NCBI GenBank assembly: GCA_030267215.1
Contig: JAJDJP010000014.1
Coordinates: forward strand, 1 to 39,200
Direction: 5' to 3'
From: Ruminococcaceae bacterium OttesenSCG-928-A16
GTDB taxonomy: Bacteria; Bacillota; Clostridia; Oscillospirales; Ruminococcaceae
Length of the DNA stretch: 39,200 nt
The notes below the pieces were generated by a model that saw only the letters and a list, made by a program, of their open reading frames with translations, had not been told where the DNA came from and made no database searches. This document shows positions 18,908 through 27,013 of the stretch, one piece after another. Numbering within the stretch: the stretch's first letter is position 1; each line of letters opens with the position of its first letter. Position numbers and translations under genes: made by a program.

Positions 18908-20623
18908 TTAAATGGTGCCCAGTGTGGTGCCGGGGTAATAGTGGGCTAATATTTGCTGGTAGTTCCAGCTATCTTTAGTGGCAAAAAAGTAGGCGCCCCA
19001 TTGGCTCATGCCAACGCCATGGCCGTAGCCGTAGCTGGTAAAAATAAAGCTGTCGGTTCCAGCGTCGTATTGTACGGTAAAAGCAGCCGAGCGTATTTTA
19101 ACCATGTTTTGGTAAAAATACTCTACCGATGGTGTGCGCCCGCAAACCGACACCATGCTTTTTTGGCTGGGATAGCCCGAGGCGTTGTAAGGCGGCATTT
19201 GTATCCAGCTAGAGGGCGGCTGTGTATCGTACACCTGCTGCAAAGCCGCAGTGCGCCCATAGGTGGCGTCCATCATGGCAATAAACGCCGCCCGTGTAAA
19301 AGTTTTGGTGGTTTTATAGCCGGTGGCATTTACATCGTGGTGGCTATCTACCGATACCAGATAAGGATGAAGCGATTGGCTGCTGCCCCAAAAAGCACTG
19401 CTGCTATTGGTTTGCCCACTGCTAGAGGCATAGTAAAAGGTAGAGGCAGGTTTGCCGTTGTAAAAAGCTACAATATCGCACACGCTGGCAACTGCGTCTT
19501 TTACTTGCTGGCTAGGCTCTGCGTCTGGCACTGTGGGGGCAGGGGTGCCGCCGGCTTGCCGTGCCAAAATGTAAGAGTGGGCGGCGATGGCCTGGGCCTT
19601 GTAGCTTTCTGCGTTTGCAAGGCCACCCACTTCGGCCGCCACTATGCGGGCCAAAATATTGTAAGAGTAATCGGTTACTACCTTGCCGTTACGGGTAACG
19701 GTAAGCATGCTGTTGCCTGCATTTGGGCTATCGGCATTGGTAAGGGCAAGGCTGCCGCGGTTAATGCCGGCGGCGTTGCAGGCGTTTGTAAATTCCTCTA
19801 AAACAATAAAGCTGTTTAAAATATATCTGCGCGAGGCCCCTTTGCCCAAAATGCCCAACCAGTGGTTAAAGCCGTTTGCATCTGCTTCGCGCCCCAAAAG
19901 TGTACGGTAAGCTGTCTTCAAAAAATCTTCGTTGCCTAATTTTTTGTTTGCAAATTCGGGGCTGCCAAAAAAGAAATCGACCACGCTGGCACCAGTTTGT
20001 CCTTTTATTAAAAGGCCAGCCCAATTGTTTAAGCCTGCCACATCACCGGGGCGTCCCATGCAATTAAGATACAGGCGATTTACAAATGCGGTTATGGTGG
20101 GGTTTTGGTCACGCTCTTCGGTAAGGGGAAAATCTCCACGGGTAACGCCGTATTGGGCGCAAATACCCGTAAACTCTGGTAATATCACAAATTCATGTAA
20201 AACAAAGTTGCGCGAAACCTGATTGTTCAAATGTTCCAGCCAGTTGGCAAGCCCGGCAGCGTCAGGTTCACGGTTCATCATGGTGCGATATAAAATAGTA
20301 AGATACTGGTTATTGGTGGTATTTTTTGTGGCAAACTCTGGTCCGTTAAAAAAGAAATGAATAACCTGCGCGGCGGTTTGACGTCCGCTGGTAATTTCGT
20401 TTACCCAAGAGTTTACACCGGCTACTTCGCCGGGGCGGTCCATCACAAGGGTGTACAGCCTTTCTACAAAGCCACGCACACCGGTGCTGCTGGCAGTGGG
20501 CTTGCCAGCATTGGCAAAAGGGGTGCTTACAGGCGCCCCGGCAAAAACAACCTGCCCGGCCAGCAAAGTGATGATACAAGCCGACAGCAAAGCCGCAGTG
20601 ACCATTTTAAAAGTTTTTTTCAT
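18908..20623 (-). CDS. secreted DUF4214-repeat protein with SpoIID/LytB domain
   Basis: A 571-residue secreted protein. An N-terminal signal peptide (Lys-rich start, hydrophobic core, likely cut near residue 28 after VVFAGA) is followed by two tandem ~127-residue DUF4214 blocks (about 47-300); each half-block shows RPGxxAGxNxW and GPEF/SPEF motifs. The C-terminal part (about 315-571) is a SpoIID domain: ILARIVAAEVGGLANAESYKAQAIAAHSYI with the catalytic-type Glu in AAEV, and YGYGHGVGMSQWGA near the end. SpoIID enzymes are lytic transglycosylases acting on peptidoglycan strands lacking stem peptides. Lone copies outside sporulation clusters often act in wall remodelling. The first block is nearly identical to that of the neighbouring lysozyme. 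Confidence 0.93.
   Translation of the reverse strand: MKKTFKMVTAALLSACIITLLAGQVVFAGAPVSTPFANAGKPTASSTGVRGFVERLYTLVMDRPGEVAGVNSWVNEITSGRQTAAQVIHFFFNGPEFATKNTTNNQYLTILYRTMMNREPDAAGLANWLEHLNNQVSRNFVLHEFVILPEFTGICAQYGVTRGDFPLTEERDQNPTITAFVNRLYLNCMGRPGDVAGLNNWAGLLIKGQTGASVVDFFFGSPEFANKKLGNEDFLKTAYRTLLGREADANGFNHWLGILGKGASRRYILNSFIVLEEFTNACNAAGINRGSLALTNADSPNAGNSMLTVTRNGKVVTDYSYNILARIVAAEVGGLANAESYKAQAIAAHSYILARQAGGTPAPTVPDAEPSQQVKDAVASVCDIVAFYNGKPASTFYYASSSGQTNSSSAFWGSSQSLHPYLVSVDSHHDVNATGYKTTKTFTRAAFIAMMDATYGRTAALQQVYDTQPPSSWIQMPPYNASGYPSQKSMVSVCGRTPSVEYFYQNMVKIRSAAFTVQYDAGTDSFIFTSYGYGHGVGMSQWGAYFFATKDSWNYQQILAHYYPGTTLGTI
20079..20368 (-). repeat. 290-bp direct repeat, copy 1 (in SpoIID-domain gene)
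   Basis: Identical base for base to 22488-22777, same orientation, 2409 bases apart. It covers part of the first and the start of the second DUF4214 block. Similarity continues at slightly lower identity to about 20508. Confidence 0.95.
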
Positions 20624-20740
20624 AGTTTGTCCAATCTATTATAGGCGTAAGTTGGTGGCACTATTTTTACCAGTTGTATAAGGGTGAAGTATTCTCCCTG
20701 CCAAAGGCGGGGAAAATAGGCCGGCACAGGCAATTCCCTA

Positions 20741-23317
20741 CTATTTTAGGTTGTTTTTACCAGCCTCACGAATGACCTTGGCAAAATCCTTATAGCTAAT
20801 ATTTAAATCGCATCGGCCGTTTACACCAATTACGCTGCCACTGTTTGAGTGTTGCCATATGGCGCCAGGGTAGGACATGGTAGTGGTTTCGGGGTTAGAA
20901 ACCCAGTGTGCTACCCAAAGGTCGTACCCGGCCAAAGCATTCATATCAAAGGTGTTTTTAAAGCCGTTGGCAAACGAGTACAAGCAGGGGTAATACCCGC
21001 GTTGGTCGATAATAGCAAGGGTTAAAAGGGCAACTTGGTTCCAATAAGGGGCTCTGTTGATTTCTTCAATATCCATCGCAATGGGGTATTCAAAACGGTA
21101 ACCCTCTTTTTCAATGGCTTTAATGGCATTTAGTGCTGTTGTTACCTCGGCGCTGGCGTATTCGTTGGTGCGGGCATAGCTATAAATATAAGCGCCCACT
21201 TTAAGGCCGGCTGCCCTTGCGCCACGCACGTTTTGGTAAAAATATGGGTCTACCGAGGGGGCTTTTTCGCCTTCGGCAGTAGAAACCACACGAATCATGG
21301 CAAAGGTGTACCCTTGGGCGGCAACCTGCGCCCAGTTAATGGCCTTGTTGTGCTTGCTAACATCAATGCCACGTTCTTGCTGGTTAAAGGTGGGTATACC
21401 CAATTTGGGCCCCAGGTAAGCGTAGCAGGGCTGGCTGTTGGTAAGCAGATAAAACAAAGATTTGCGGTTGGCGGCATTATCGGCAGAAAGCAGGGTAACC
21501 CAGCTTGCAATTTCAGCTTCGGTGGGGGCACGCCCACACAAAGTGGTAAAAACAGCCGCCACATAATTGTTGGCATTTAGGTTGCGGCCAGTAAATTCGG
21601 CGGCGGTTGTTAGTGCAAATAAAGCATCTATCGTGGTTTGTTTGTTTTTGGTAAGCAGCTTGGTGCACAAAGCATTTAGGCCGTTAACATCGGCAGTGCG
21701 GTTAAACAGCGCGCGGTAAGCATTCATCGCAACATCGGTTACGTCAATGTTTTGGTCTCGGGCTTGGGTAAGGGTTATGTGGCCGGGCACAATGCCAAGT
21801 TTTTGGCAGGCGGCGGCAAACTCGGCAGAAGCGCCAAGGATGGATAGCACATAAAGAGGAGAAACCCCACGGCCCAGCAAACCGGTATAGTGGGCGAGGC
21901 CGCTGGGGTCGGCCTCGCGGTTAAAAATGGCCCGGTACATTATTTTCACCACGTCTTGCTCCGAAAGATTGCGCCCCACAAACTCTGGCGCTGCAAGCAT
22001 GCCAGAAATGATGGACAAAGCACTTTGTTTGTTAAGCAACAGCCCGGTGTTGTAGTTTAGGCCGTTAGCGTCGCCCGTGCGGTTAAAAATAGCCAGGTAC
22101 AATTGGTTTACAAAGCCTGTAATACCAAGGTTTTTATCGCGGTTTTCGGTAAGGGCAAGGCCGCCACGGTTAATACCGGCAACGTTACAAGCGTCAATAA
22201 ATTCGGGCGAATTAATAAATTGGCTTAAAATATAATTTTTCGAAACGCCAGAATTTAAAATGGATAGCCAATACTCATAACCGGCTTTGTCTGCTTGGCG
22301 GCCAAACAAAGTGCGGTAGGCGGCTTTTATAAACTCCAGATTGCTTAAATTTTTATTGGTAAACTCGGGGCTGTTAAAAAAGAAATCTACAACACTGGCG
22401 GCAGTTTGCCCTTTTCTTAAAAGGCTGGCCCAGTTGTTTAGGCCGGCGGCATCACCGGGGCGGCCCATACAATTAAGGTACAAGCGGTTTACAAATGCGG
22501 TTATGGTGGGGTTTTGGTCACGCTCTTCGGTAAGGGGAAAATCTCCACGGGTAACGCCGTATTGGGCGCAAATACCCGTAAACTCTGGTAATATCACAAA
22601 TTCATGTAAAACAAAGTTGCGCGAAACCTGATTGTTCAAATGTTCCAGCCAGTTGGCAAGCCCGGCAGCGTCAGGTTCACGGTTCATCATGGTGCGATAT
22701 AAAATAGTAAGATACTGGTTATTGGTGGTATTTTTTGTGGCAAACTCTGGTCCGTTAAAAAAGAAATGAATAACCTGTGCCGCCGTTTGGCGCCCGCTGG
22801 TAATTTCGTTTACCCAAAAGTTTACACCGGCCACTTCGCCGGGGCGGTCCATCACAAGGGTGTACAGCCTTTCTACAAAGCCACGCACACCGGTGCTGCT
22901 GGCAGTGGTGTGTACATTGTCTGGCTCGCTTTGTTTGGTGTTGGGCTGCGGGGTAGAGGCTGTGGTGGAAGAACTGGGAGAAGAGCTGGGAGAAGAACTG
23001 GCAGGAGAACTAGAGGAAACGGGCACGCTTTGTGCTGGCGGCACCGATGTTTCGGAAGTGGTGGAAGAGTTTTGAGTGCTGGAAGAAGCAGAAGAAGATT
23101 CTGATGAAGCGGCGGGTACATCGGGGGTAGAGCTTACATCGCCAGAGGTGGTTTCTTGGCTGGAAGAAACTGGCAAAAGCGAAGAGGTGTCGGTTTCGGT
23201 AAAATAAAGGCCTTCGCCCGGCACGGCTGCTGCAAAAACAGGTGTGCCCATAGTAAATAAGGTGGCTGTGGTAAGCACACCGGCCACTATTTTAGCTAAA
23301 AGTTTTGTATGCCTCAT
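20741..23317 (-). CDS. secreted GH25 lysozyme with Ser/Thr-rich linker and four DUF4214 repeats
   Basis: An 858-residue secreted protein. Signal peptide about 1-30 (cut after PVFAA likely). Residues about 45-138 are almost all Ser, Thr, Pro, Ala and Gln, a typical extended, possibly O-glycosylated linker. Four tandem DUF4214 blocks of about 127 residues follow (about 141-648), each made of two half-repeats with RPGD/RTGDxxGLN and PEF motifs and ending in an ALTExRDxN-like phrase. The GH25 muramidase domain fills about 650-858: GIDVSKHNKAINWAQVA at its start and AMDIEE as the catalytic DxE motif. The expected job is cleavage of peptidoglycan at the surface. AGGGGGT lies ten bases before the ATG. 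Confidence 0.95.
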   Translation of the reverse strand: MRHTKLLAKIVAGVLTTATLFTMGTPVFAAAVPGEGLYFTETDTSSLLPVSSSQETTSGDVSSTPDVPAASSESSSASSSTQNSSTTSETSVPPAQSVPVSSSSPASSSPSSSPSSSTTASTPQPNTKQSEPDNVHTTASSTGVRGFVERLYTLVMDRPGEVAGVNFWVNEITSGRQTAAQVIHFFFNGPEFATKNTTNNQYLTILYRTMMNREPDAAGLANWLEHLNNQVSRNFVLHEFVILPEFTGICAQYGVTRGDFPLTEERDQNPTITAFVNRLYLNCMGRPGDAAGLNNWASLLRKGQTAASVVDFFFNSPEFTNKNLSNLEFIKAAYRTLFGRQADKAGYEYWLSILNSGVSKNYILSQFINSPEFIDACNVAGINRGGLALTENRDKNLGITGFVNQLYLAIFNRTGDANGLNYNTGLLLNKQSALSIISGMLAAPEFVGRNLSEQDVVKIMYRAIFNREADPSGLAHYTGLLGRGVSPLYVLSILGASAEFAAACQKLGIVPGHITLTQARDQNIDVTDVAMNAYRALFNRTADVNGLNALCTKLLTKNKQTTIDALFALTTAAEFTGRNLNANNYVAAVFTTLCGRAPTEAEIASWVTLLSADNAANRKSLFYLLTNSQPCYAYLGPKLGIPTFNQQERGIDVSKHNKAINWAQVAAQGYTFAMIRVVSTAEGEKAPSVDPYFYQNVRGARAAGLKVGAYIYSYARTNEYASAEVTTALNAIKAIEKEGYRFEYPIAMDIEEINRAPYWNQVALLTLAIIDQRGYYPCLYSFANGFKNTFDMNALAGYDLWVAHWVSNPETTTMSYPGAIWQHSNSGSVIGVNGRCDLNISYKDFAKVIREAGKNNLK
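22488..22777 (-). repeat. 290-bp direct repeat, copy 2 (in GH25 gene)
   Basis: Perfect copy of 20079-20368. High similarity extends to about 22916, where the lysozyme's Ser/Thr-rich linker begins and the two genes diverge completely. Confidence 0.95.
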
Positions 23318-23385
23318 GTTATAAAATACCCCCTAAAATAGGCTGTAATAAAGCTGTGCAAATTTATAAACCATTCTTAAAACGT

Positions 23386-23471
23386 GGTAGCCGGGCAAAA
23401 ACTTTCATATCTGCCCAGTGGCAACCATATATATGTTAACTACTATACCACAAAACAGGGGGGTGCCACAA
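23386..23471 (-). promoter_or_regulatory. promoter and leader hairpin of the GH25 gene
   Basis: On the minus strand TTGTGG (23471-23466) and TATAGT (23447-23442) with an 18-base spacer form a plausible promoter. The leader then holds a stem-loop: 23393-23397 with 23412-23416 and 23386-23392 with 23420-23426, separated by a three-base bulge and one mismatch. No known riboswitch core was recognised. The rest of 23317-23540 shows nothing else. Confidence 0.45.
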
Positions 23472-23546
23472 TACGCAAAACCACATTTTGCTGCTTAAAT
23501 ATGATGATAATATGGATAATTTTGCGGGTGAAAAAATTATAGAAAC

Positions 23547-23590
23547 AAAAAAGCTTGCCTTTTTACCAGTGGCAAAAAGGCAAACTTTTT
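23547..23590 (-). terminator. terminator after metQ
   Basis: A long stem built from 23547-23564 and about 23574-23590 with one bulged base, rich in A on one arm and T on the other, so it can act in both directions. It lies about 90 bases past the metQ stop and separates the met operon from the lysozyme gene. Confidence 0.8.
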
Positions 23591-23678
23591 ATTACCTAAT
23601 AAGGCAGGGGCAAGCCCTGGCAGCGGCATAACCGCCGCAAAGCGGTGGCAAAGGGTTAATGCCTTTTACGTTTGGGTT

Positions 23679-24515
23679 TTAAAAAACGGGCACCACAACG
23701 CCATCATATTTTTCCACAATAAAGTTGCGCACCTCTTCGGTTTGCAGCGCGGCTACCAGTGCCTTAATTTCAAGGCGGTTTTCATTGCCTTCACGTATGG
23801 CAATTACGTTTACATAGGGGCTTTCGCCGCCTTCGGTGGCAAGGGCGGTGTTGCCAATGCCCGCGCCCACTGCGTAGTTGCCGTTAATCACAGCAAAATC
23901 CACATCGGGCAGGCTAACAGGCAGGGTAGAGGCCTCTAGCTCTAAAAACTTTAGCTTATGCGGGTTTTGCACAATGTCGGCCGGCACGGCTTCGTTGCCC
24001 ACGCCTTCTTTTAGCGTAATCAGGCCTTCGGCTTCCAGCAAACGCAGGGCTCTCGATTCATTGGTGGTGTCGTTCGGGATACCGATAAGGGCGCCCTCGG
24101 CCAGCTCTTCCAGCGTTTGGGTTTTGCCGGGGTAAATGCCCAGCGGCTCTATATGAATAGCGGCAGCGGTAACAAGGTGGGTATCGTTTTTGGCGTTGAA
24201 ATCGTCCAAATAGGGCTGGTGCTGAAAATAGTTGGCGTCCAGGTCACCGTCTTCCAGCGCGGTATTGGGGATAATATAATCGTTAAATTCAACAATTTCG
24301 AGGGTGATGCCCTGCTGTGCCAAAACTGGTTTTACCTGCTCCAGTATTTCGGCGTGGGGGGCGGGCGATGCGCCTACCTTTAGAACAAGATTGCTAGCCG
24401 CCGAAGCGGTAGAAGCAGGCGCGGGCACAGAGGAAGCTGCATTGCCGCCGCAGGCAGCCAGAAGCAGTGAGGCGCTAAGCGCCGAAGCTAGAAGGGCAAA
24501 TTTAATTTTTTTCAT
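23679..24515 (-). CDS. metQ: methionine-binding lipoprotein
   Basis: A 278-residue NlpA/MetQ-family substrate-binding lipoprotein. The signal peptide ends in a lipobox LLLAAC with the lipidated Cys22, followed by a Ser/Ala-rich spacer. The mature part has KVGASPAPHAEILE, DGDLDANYFQHQPYLDDFN and NGNYAVGAG, all MetQ signatures; the YFQHQPYL block forms part of the ligand site. The start at 24515 has AAGGAG upstream; the frame extends to 24692, but that part is intergenic. It is the last gene of the metN-metI-metQ operon and would hand methionine (probably D- and L-) to the MetI channel. Confidence 0.95.
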   Translation of the reverse strand: MKKIKFALLASALSASLLLAACGGNAASSVPAPASTASAASNLVLKVGASPAPHAEILEQVKPVLAQQGITLEIVEFNDYIIPNTALEDGDLDANYFQHQPYLDDFNAKNDTHLVTAAAIHIEPLGIYPGKTQTLEELAEGALIGIPNDTTNESRALRLLEAEGLITLKEGVGNEAVPADIVQNPHKLKFLELEASTLPVSLPDVDFAVINGNYAVGAGIGNTALATEGGESPYVNVIAIREGNENRLEIKALVAALQTEEVRNFIVEKYDGVVVPVF

Positions 24516-24707
24516 AGGTATTATCTCCTTGTATGTTTGGTTTTGGTTTTGCCGCTGCGGTGTCCTCCGGCCGGGCGGAACCGAGTGTGGCAAACAATTT
24601 ATGCGGAGGATTGCCAAAATGGTGTTTTGGTTCTTCCACGGCGGGTAAAAGCCGCCGCTTACCAAACCTGCAATGGGTAAGCAGGTTTGCAATAAGTAAA
24701 GGGGTGG

Positions 24708-25376
24708 TTAACGGTTGCGTTTGTCGGCACGGCGGGCAAGCAGGTTGCAAAAGGCCTGTATGGCCGACACCAACACAATAAGCAGAACAATGGTGGCATA
24801 CATTACATTGGTTTCGTAGCGCTGGTAGCCAAAGCGGTAGGCAATGTCGCCAAGGCCGCCGGCGCCAATGGTGCCGGTGATGGCGGTGTAGCCCAAAATG
24901 GTAATGGTGCTAATAGAAAGCCCACGCAGCAAGCTGGGAATACTTTCTACCAGCAGGGCACGCATAATAATTTGCAGGTTGGTGGCACCCATGCAGCGGG
25001 CGGCCTCTATTACGCCGTGGTCTACTTCTTCCAGGCTGGTTTCTACCATGCGGGCAATAAAGGGCACCGCCGCCACCACCAGCGGCACAATGCCGGCCGT
25101 GGCACCAATGGCTTTGCCCACAATAAAACGGGTGGCGGGTATAATAAAAATCATCAAAATTAAAAAGGGCAGGCTGCGCATAATGTTAATAAACCAACCA
25201 AAAATGGCGTTAAAGCGTGGGGCGGGGTGTATGCCCCCTTTTTTGGTGGTGGTTAGCAGCACCCCACAGGGCAGGCCAAGCAGGTAGGCAAAAAAGGTAG
25301 AAACAAAGGTCATGTACAGGGTGTCTAGCGTGCCTTTTAAAAGGATAGGCCCAAATTTTGCCAAAAACTCATTCAT
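24708..25376 (-). CDS. metI: methionine ABC transporter permease
   Basis: A 222-residue membrane protein with about five hydrophobic segments. The coupling-helix EAA motif is visible as EAARCMGATNLQIIMRALLVESIP, split here for reading: EAARCMGA, then NLQIIMRALL. MVETSLEEVDHGVIEAA just before it and TAITGTIGAGGLGDIAYRFG near the C-terminus are typical of MetI. The start at 25376 overlaps the metN stop by eight bases and has AAGGGGG upstream within metN, indicating coupled translation; the longer frame to 25454 would run deep into metN. Confidence 0.95.
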   Translation of the reverse strand: MNEFLAKFGPILLKGTLDTLYMTFVSTFFAYLLGLPCGVLLTTTKKGGIHPAPRFNAIFGWFINIMRSLPFLILMIFIIPATRFIVGKAIGATAGIVPLVVAAVPFIARMVETSLEEVDHGVIEAARCMGATNLQIIMRALLVESIPSLLRGLSISTITILGYTAITGTIGAGGLGDIAYRFGYQRYETNVMYATIVLLIVLVSAIQAFCNLLARRADKRNR

Positions 25377-26127
25377 TGGTGCTACCCCCTTTGCCCAGTA
25401 GTAGTTTGGTAATATCACTTTTCGGGTTTTCAAAAATTTCTTTTTTGCTGCCAACTTCTACAAATTGGCTTTCGTCTATTACAGCTACCTTGTTGCAAAT
25501 AGATTTTACCACCGCAATTTCGTGGGTAATAATAACAATGGTAACGCCCAGATTTTGGTTAATATCCTTTAATAGCGCCAGCACCGATTTGGTGGTGAGC
25601 GAATCCAGCGCGCTGGTGGGTTCGTCGCACAGCAGCACCGCAGGGTTGGTGGCCAGCGCCCTTGCCAGCGCCACCCGCTGCTTTTGCCCGCCCGAAAGCT
25701 GGCTGGGGTAAGCTTTGGCTTTGTCGGTTAAACCAACCAGCTGCAGCAATTCTTGCACACGGGCTTGCACATCGGCTTTGTTGTGCGGCACCAATGTTAG
25801 CGGAAAAGCAATGTTTTGCTCTACATTTTTTTGCATAAGCAGGTGGTAGCCTTGAAACACAACCCCCATTTGCCGGTGAGCAGCACGCCGGGCTTCGCCC
25901 TGCAAAGCGCCTAAAAATTGGCCGTTTAGCAATATTTGGCCTTGGGTGGGGGTTTCTAGCATGCAAAGGCAGCGCAGCAGGGTGCTTTTGCCAGCACCGC
26001 TCATGCCAATAATGCCAAACACGTCGCCTTTTTCAATGCTAAGGTTTACGTTTTGCAAAGCAACGGTTTGGCCGCTTGCTTTTTCTGCTTCGCCATATAT
26101 TTTTGTTAAGTTTTTAATCTCTATCAA
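25369..26127 (-). CDS. metN: methionine ABC transporter ATPase, short form
   Basis: A 252-residue ABC ATPase. Walker A is GMSGAGKST near residues 42-50, the signature is LSGGQKQR, Walker B is VLLCDEPTSALD, and the switch histidine is in IITHEIAVVK. It is far shorter than typical MetN (about 340 residues) and ends shortly after the nucleotide-binding domain (PKSDITKLLLGKGGSTNE), so the C-terminal ACT-like domain that gives methionine trans-inhibition is absent. The gene order, MetQ partner and methionine T-box upstream support the assignment. Loss of the regulatory domain means control would rest on the T-box. Confidence 0.92.
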   Translation of the reverse strand: MIEIKNLTKIYGEAEKASGQTVALQNVNLSIEKGDVFGIIGMSGAGKSTLLRCLCMLETPTQGQILLNGQFLGALQGEARRAAHRQMGVVFQGYHLLMQKNVEQNIAFPLTLVPHNKADVQARVQELLQLVGLTDKAKAYPSQLSGGQKQRVALARALATNPAVLLCDEPTSALDSLTTKSVLALLKDINQNLGVTIVIITHEIAVVKSICNKVAVIDESQFVEVGSKKEIFENPKSDITKLLLGKGGSTNE

Positions 26128-26194
26128 AACGTTACACCTCGTATAAGTTACTGGTTAAAGGGCAGCTGGTTGGTGTGGGCGGGCTTACAACAAC

Positions 26195-26489
26195 AAAAAA
26201 CCCCCGTCCACCTGGAATAAATTCCAAGGACGAGAGCAATAAAAGCTTCGTGGTACCACCTTGCTTTGCCTGCCCCTTGCGGAAACAAGCCTTTGCCGCT
26301 ACGGCAGGCCGGGCCTGCTTATAGCGTGGCACTATAACGGGTGCACCCGTCGCAGGCTAACAAACTTCACCTGCGCAACTCAGAGGCCATCTTCAGCTTG
26401 GTTGGGTTTGCCCTTTTTCACCAGATAAGGGGCTCTCTACAAAACCGCTTGCAAACCTACTCTTCTCTTCAATGTTTTTGCCGGATATT
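26195..26489 (-). ncRNA. T-box leader, methionine specifier
   Basis: A tRNA-sensing leader on the minus strand. The conserved T-box core (AAGGTGGTACCACG) is at 26262-26249. Downstream, a terminator stem formed around 26201-26226 ends in T6 at 26200-26195, and the T-box region can compete with it. In Stem I an AGAGAG element lies near 26437, and the 3' side of the specifier loop carries GAAGATGGCC, with ATG at 26390-26388 in the specifier position, reading tRNA-Met. Uncharged tRNA-Met would stabilise the antiterminator and switch on metNIQ. The leader fills most of the 570-base gap; 26520-26640 holds only a weak hairpin. Confidence 0.92.
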
Positions 26490-26495
26490 GAATTC

Positions 26496-26523
26496 ATTAT
26501 ACACCAAAGCGGGCAATAGTCAA
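26496..26523 (-). promoter_or_regulatory. promoter of the T-box/metNIQ operon
   Basis: On the minus strand TTGACT (26523-26518) and TATAAT (26501-26496) with a 16-base spacer, starting transcription near 26489, just before Stem I of the T-box. Confidence 0.85.
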
Positions 26524-26645
26524 GCAAAAAAATAAAAAAAGGTGCCTTGTTGCGCGGTGCCATCTAGGGGGATTTTGCACCGTTTGCCGCCCTTAGCGGG
26601 GCACGCAACCACCGATGCTGCTGCAAGTAGTAGGTAGGGTGCGGC

Positions 26646-26675
26646 AAAAAAAAGCCCGGCGAAGTTTCGCCGGGC
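26646..26675 (-). terminator. terminator of the nagB operon
   Basis: A perfect 10-bp GC-rich stem (26654-26663 with 26666-26675) is followed on the minus strand by A/T pairs giving T8 (26653-26646). It is 20 bases past the GNAT gene stop. Confidence 0.93.
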
Positions 26676-26695
26676 AGCTTGCGGAGTAATACCCC

Positions 26696-26986
26696 TTATT
26701 TTTTGGGGTTAATTACCGCAGCATATTTTTCGGGGTATTTTTTAAAGGCCGCTATTACATAAGGGCAAATGGGTACAATTTTAGCGTTGTTTTGCTCGGC
26801 AAAATTCACCAAAGCGTCCAGCAAGCGGCCGGCATGGCCCTGCCCCTCAAAAGGCGCAAAAACTTCGGTGTGTGTGGCGTACAGGTCGTTATTTCCGCCT
26901 TTTTTATACTCAATTTCGCCCATGCGGGTGCCGTCGTCATCCAGCAGCACAAATTGCCGGGCGGCCTCGTCGTGCTTCATTTCCAT
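26696..26986 (-). CDS. small GNAT-family N-acetyltransferase-like protein
   Basis: A 96-residue protein of the short GNAT (YidJ/YjdJ-like) family. The acetyl-CoA loop is in TEVFAPFEGQGHAGRLLDALVNFAEQ (Q/R-x-x-G-x-A pattern at about residues 48-53), and ICPYVIAAFKKYPEKY is the typical C-terminal phrase. These proteins are thought to acetylate small molecules or tRNA-like substrates, but the true substrate is unknown. AAGGAGG lies seven to eight bases before the ATG. It sits 27 bases behind nagB on the same strand and shares its terminator. Confidence 0.9.
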   Translation of the reverse strand: MEMKHDEAARQFVLLDDDGTRMGEIEYKKGGNNDLYATHTEVFAPFEGQGHAGRLLDALVNFAEQNNAKIVPICPYVIAAFKKYPEKYAAVINPKK

Positions 26987-27013
26987 AGCGTGGTTCCTCC
27001 TTGGTGGTTAGGG

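Noticed and set aside
20079-22777. Direct repeats as ends of a transposon or IS
   Set aside because: The repeats are coding DUF4214 sequence, with no transposase or terminal inverted repeats; gene conversion explains them.
23317-23540. c-di-GMP riboswitch before the GH25 gene
   Set aside because: A GGGCA hairpin is present, but the GEMM consensus and tetraloop-receptor pair are not.
24516-24692. 59-residue extension of metQ
   Set aside because: The extension has no signal peptide, and the start at 24515 has a clear ribosome site and lipobox spacing.
26520-26640. Second riboswitch upstream of the T-box
   Set aside because: Only a 6-bp stem is visible, and the T-box promoter lies at 26496-26523, so this part is not in its transcript.
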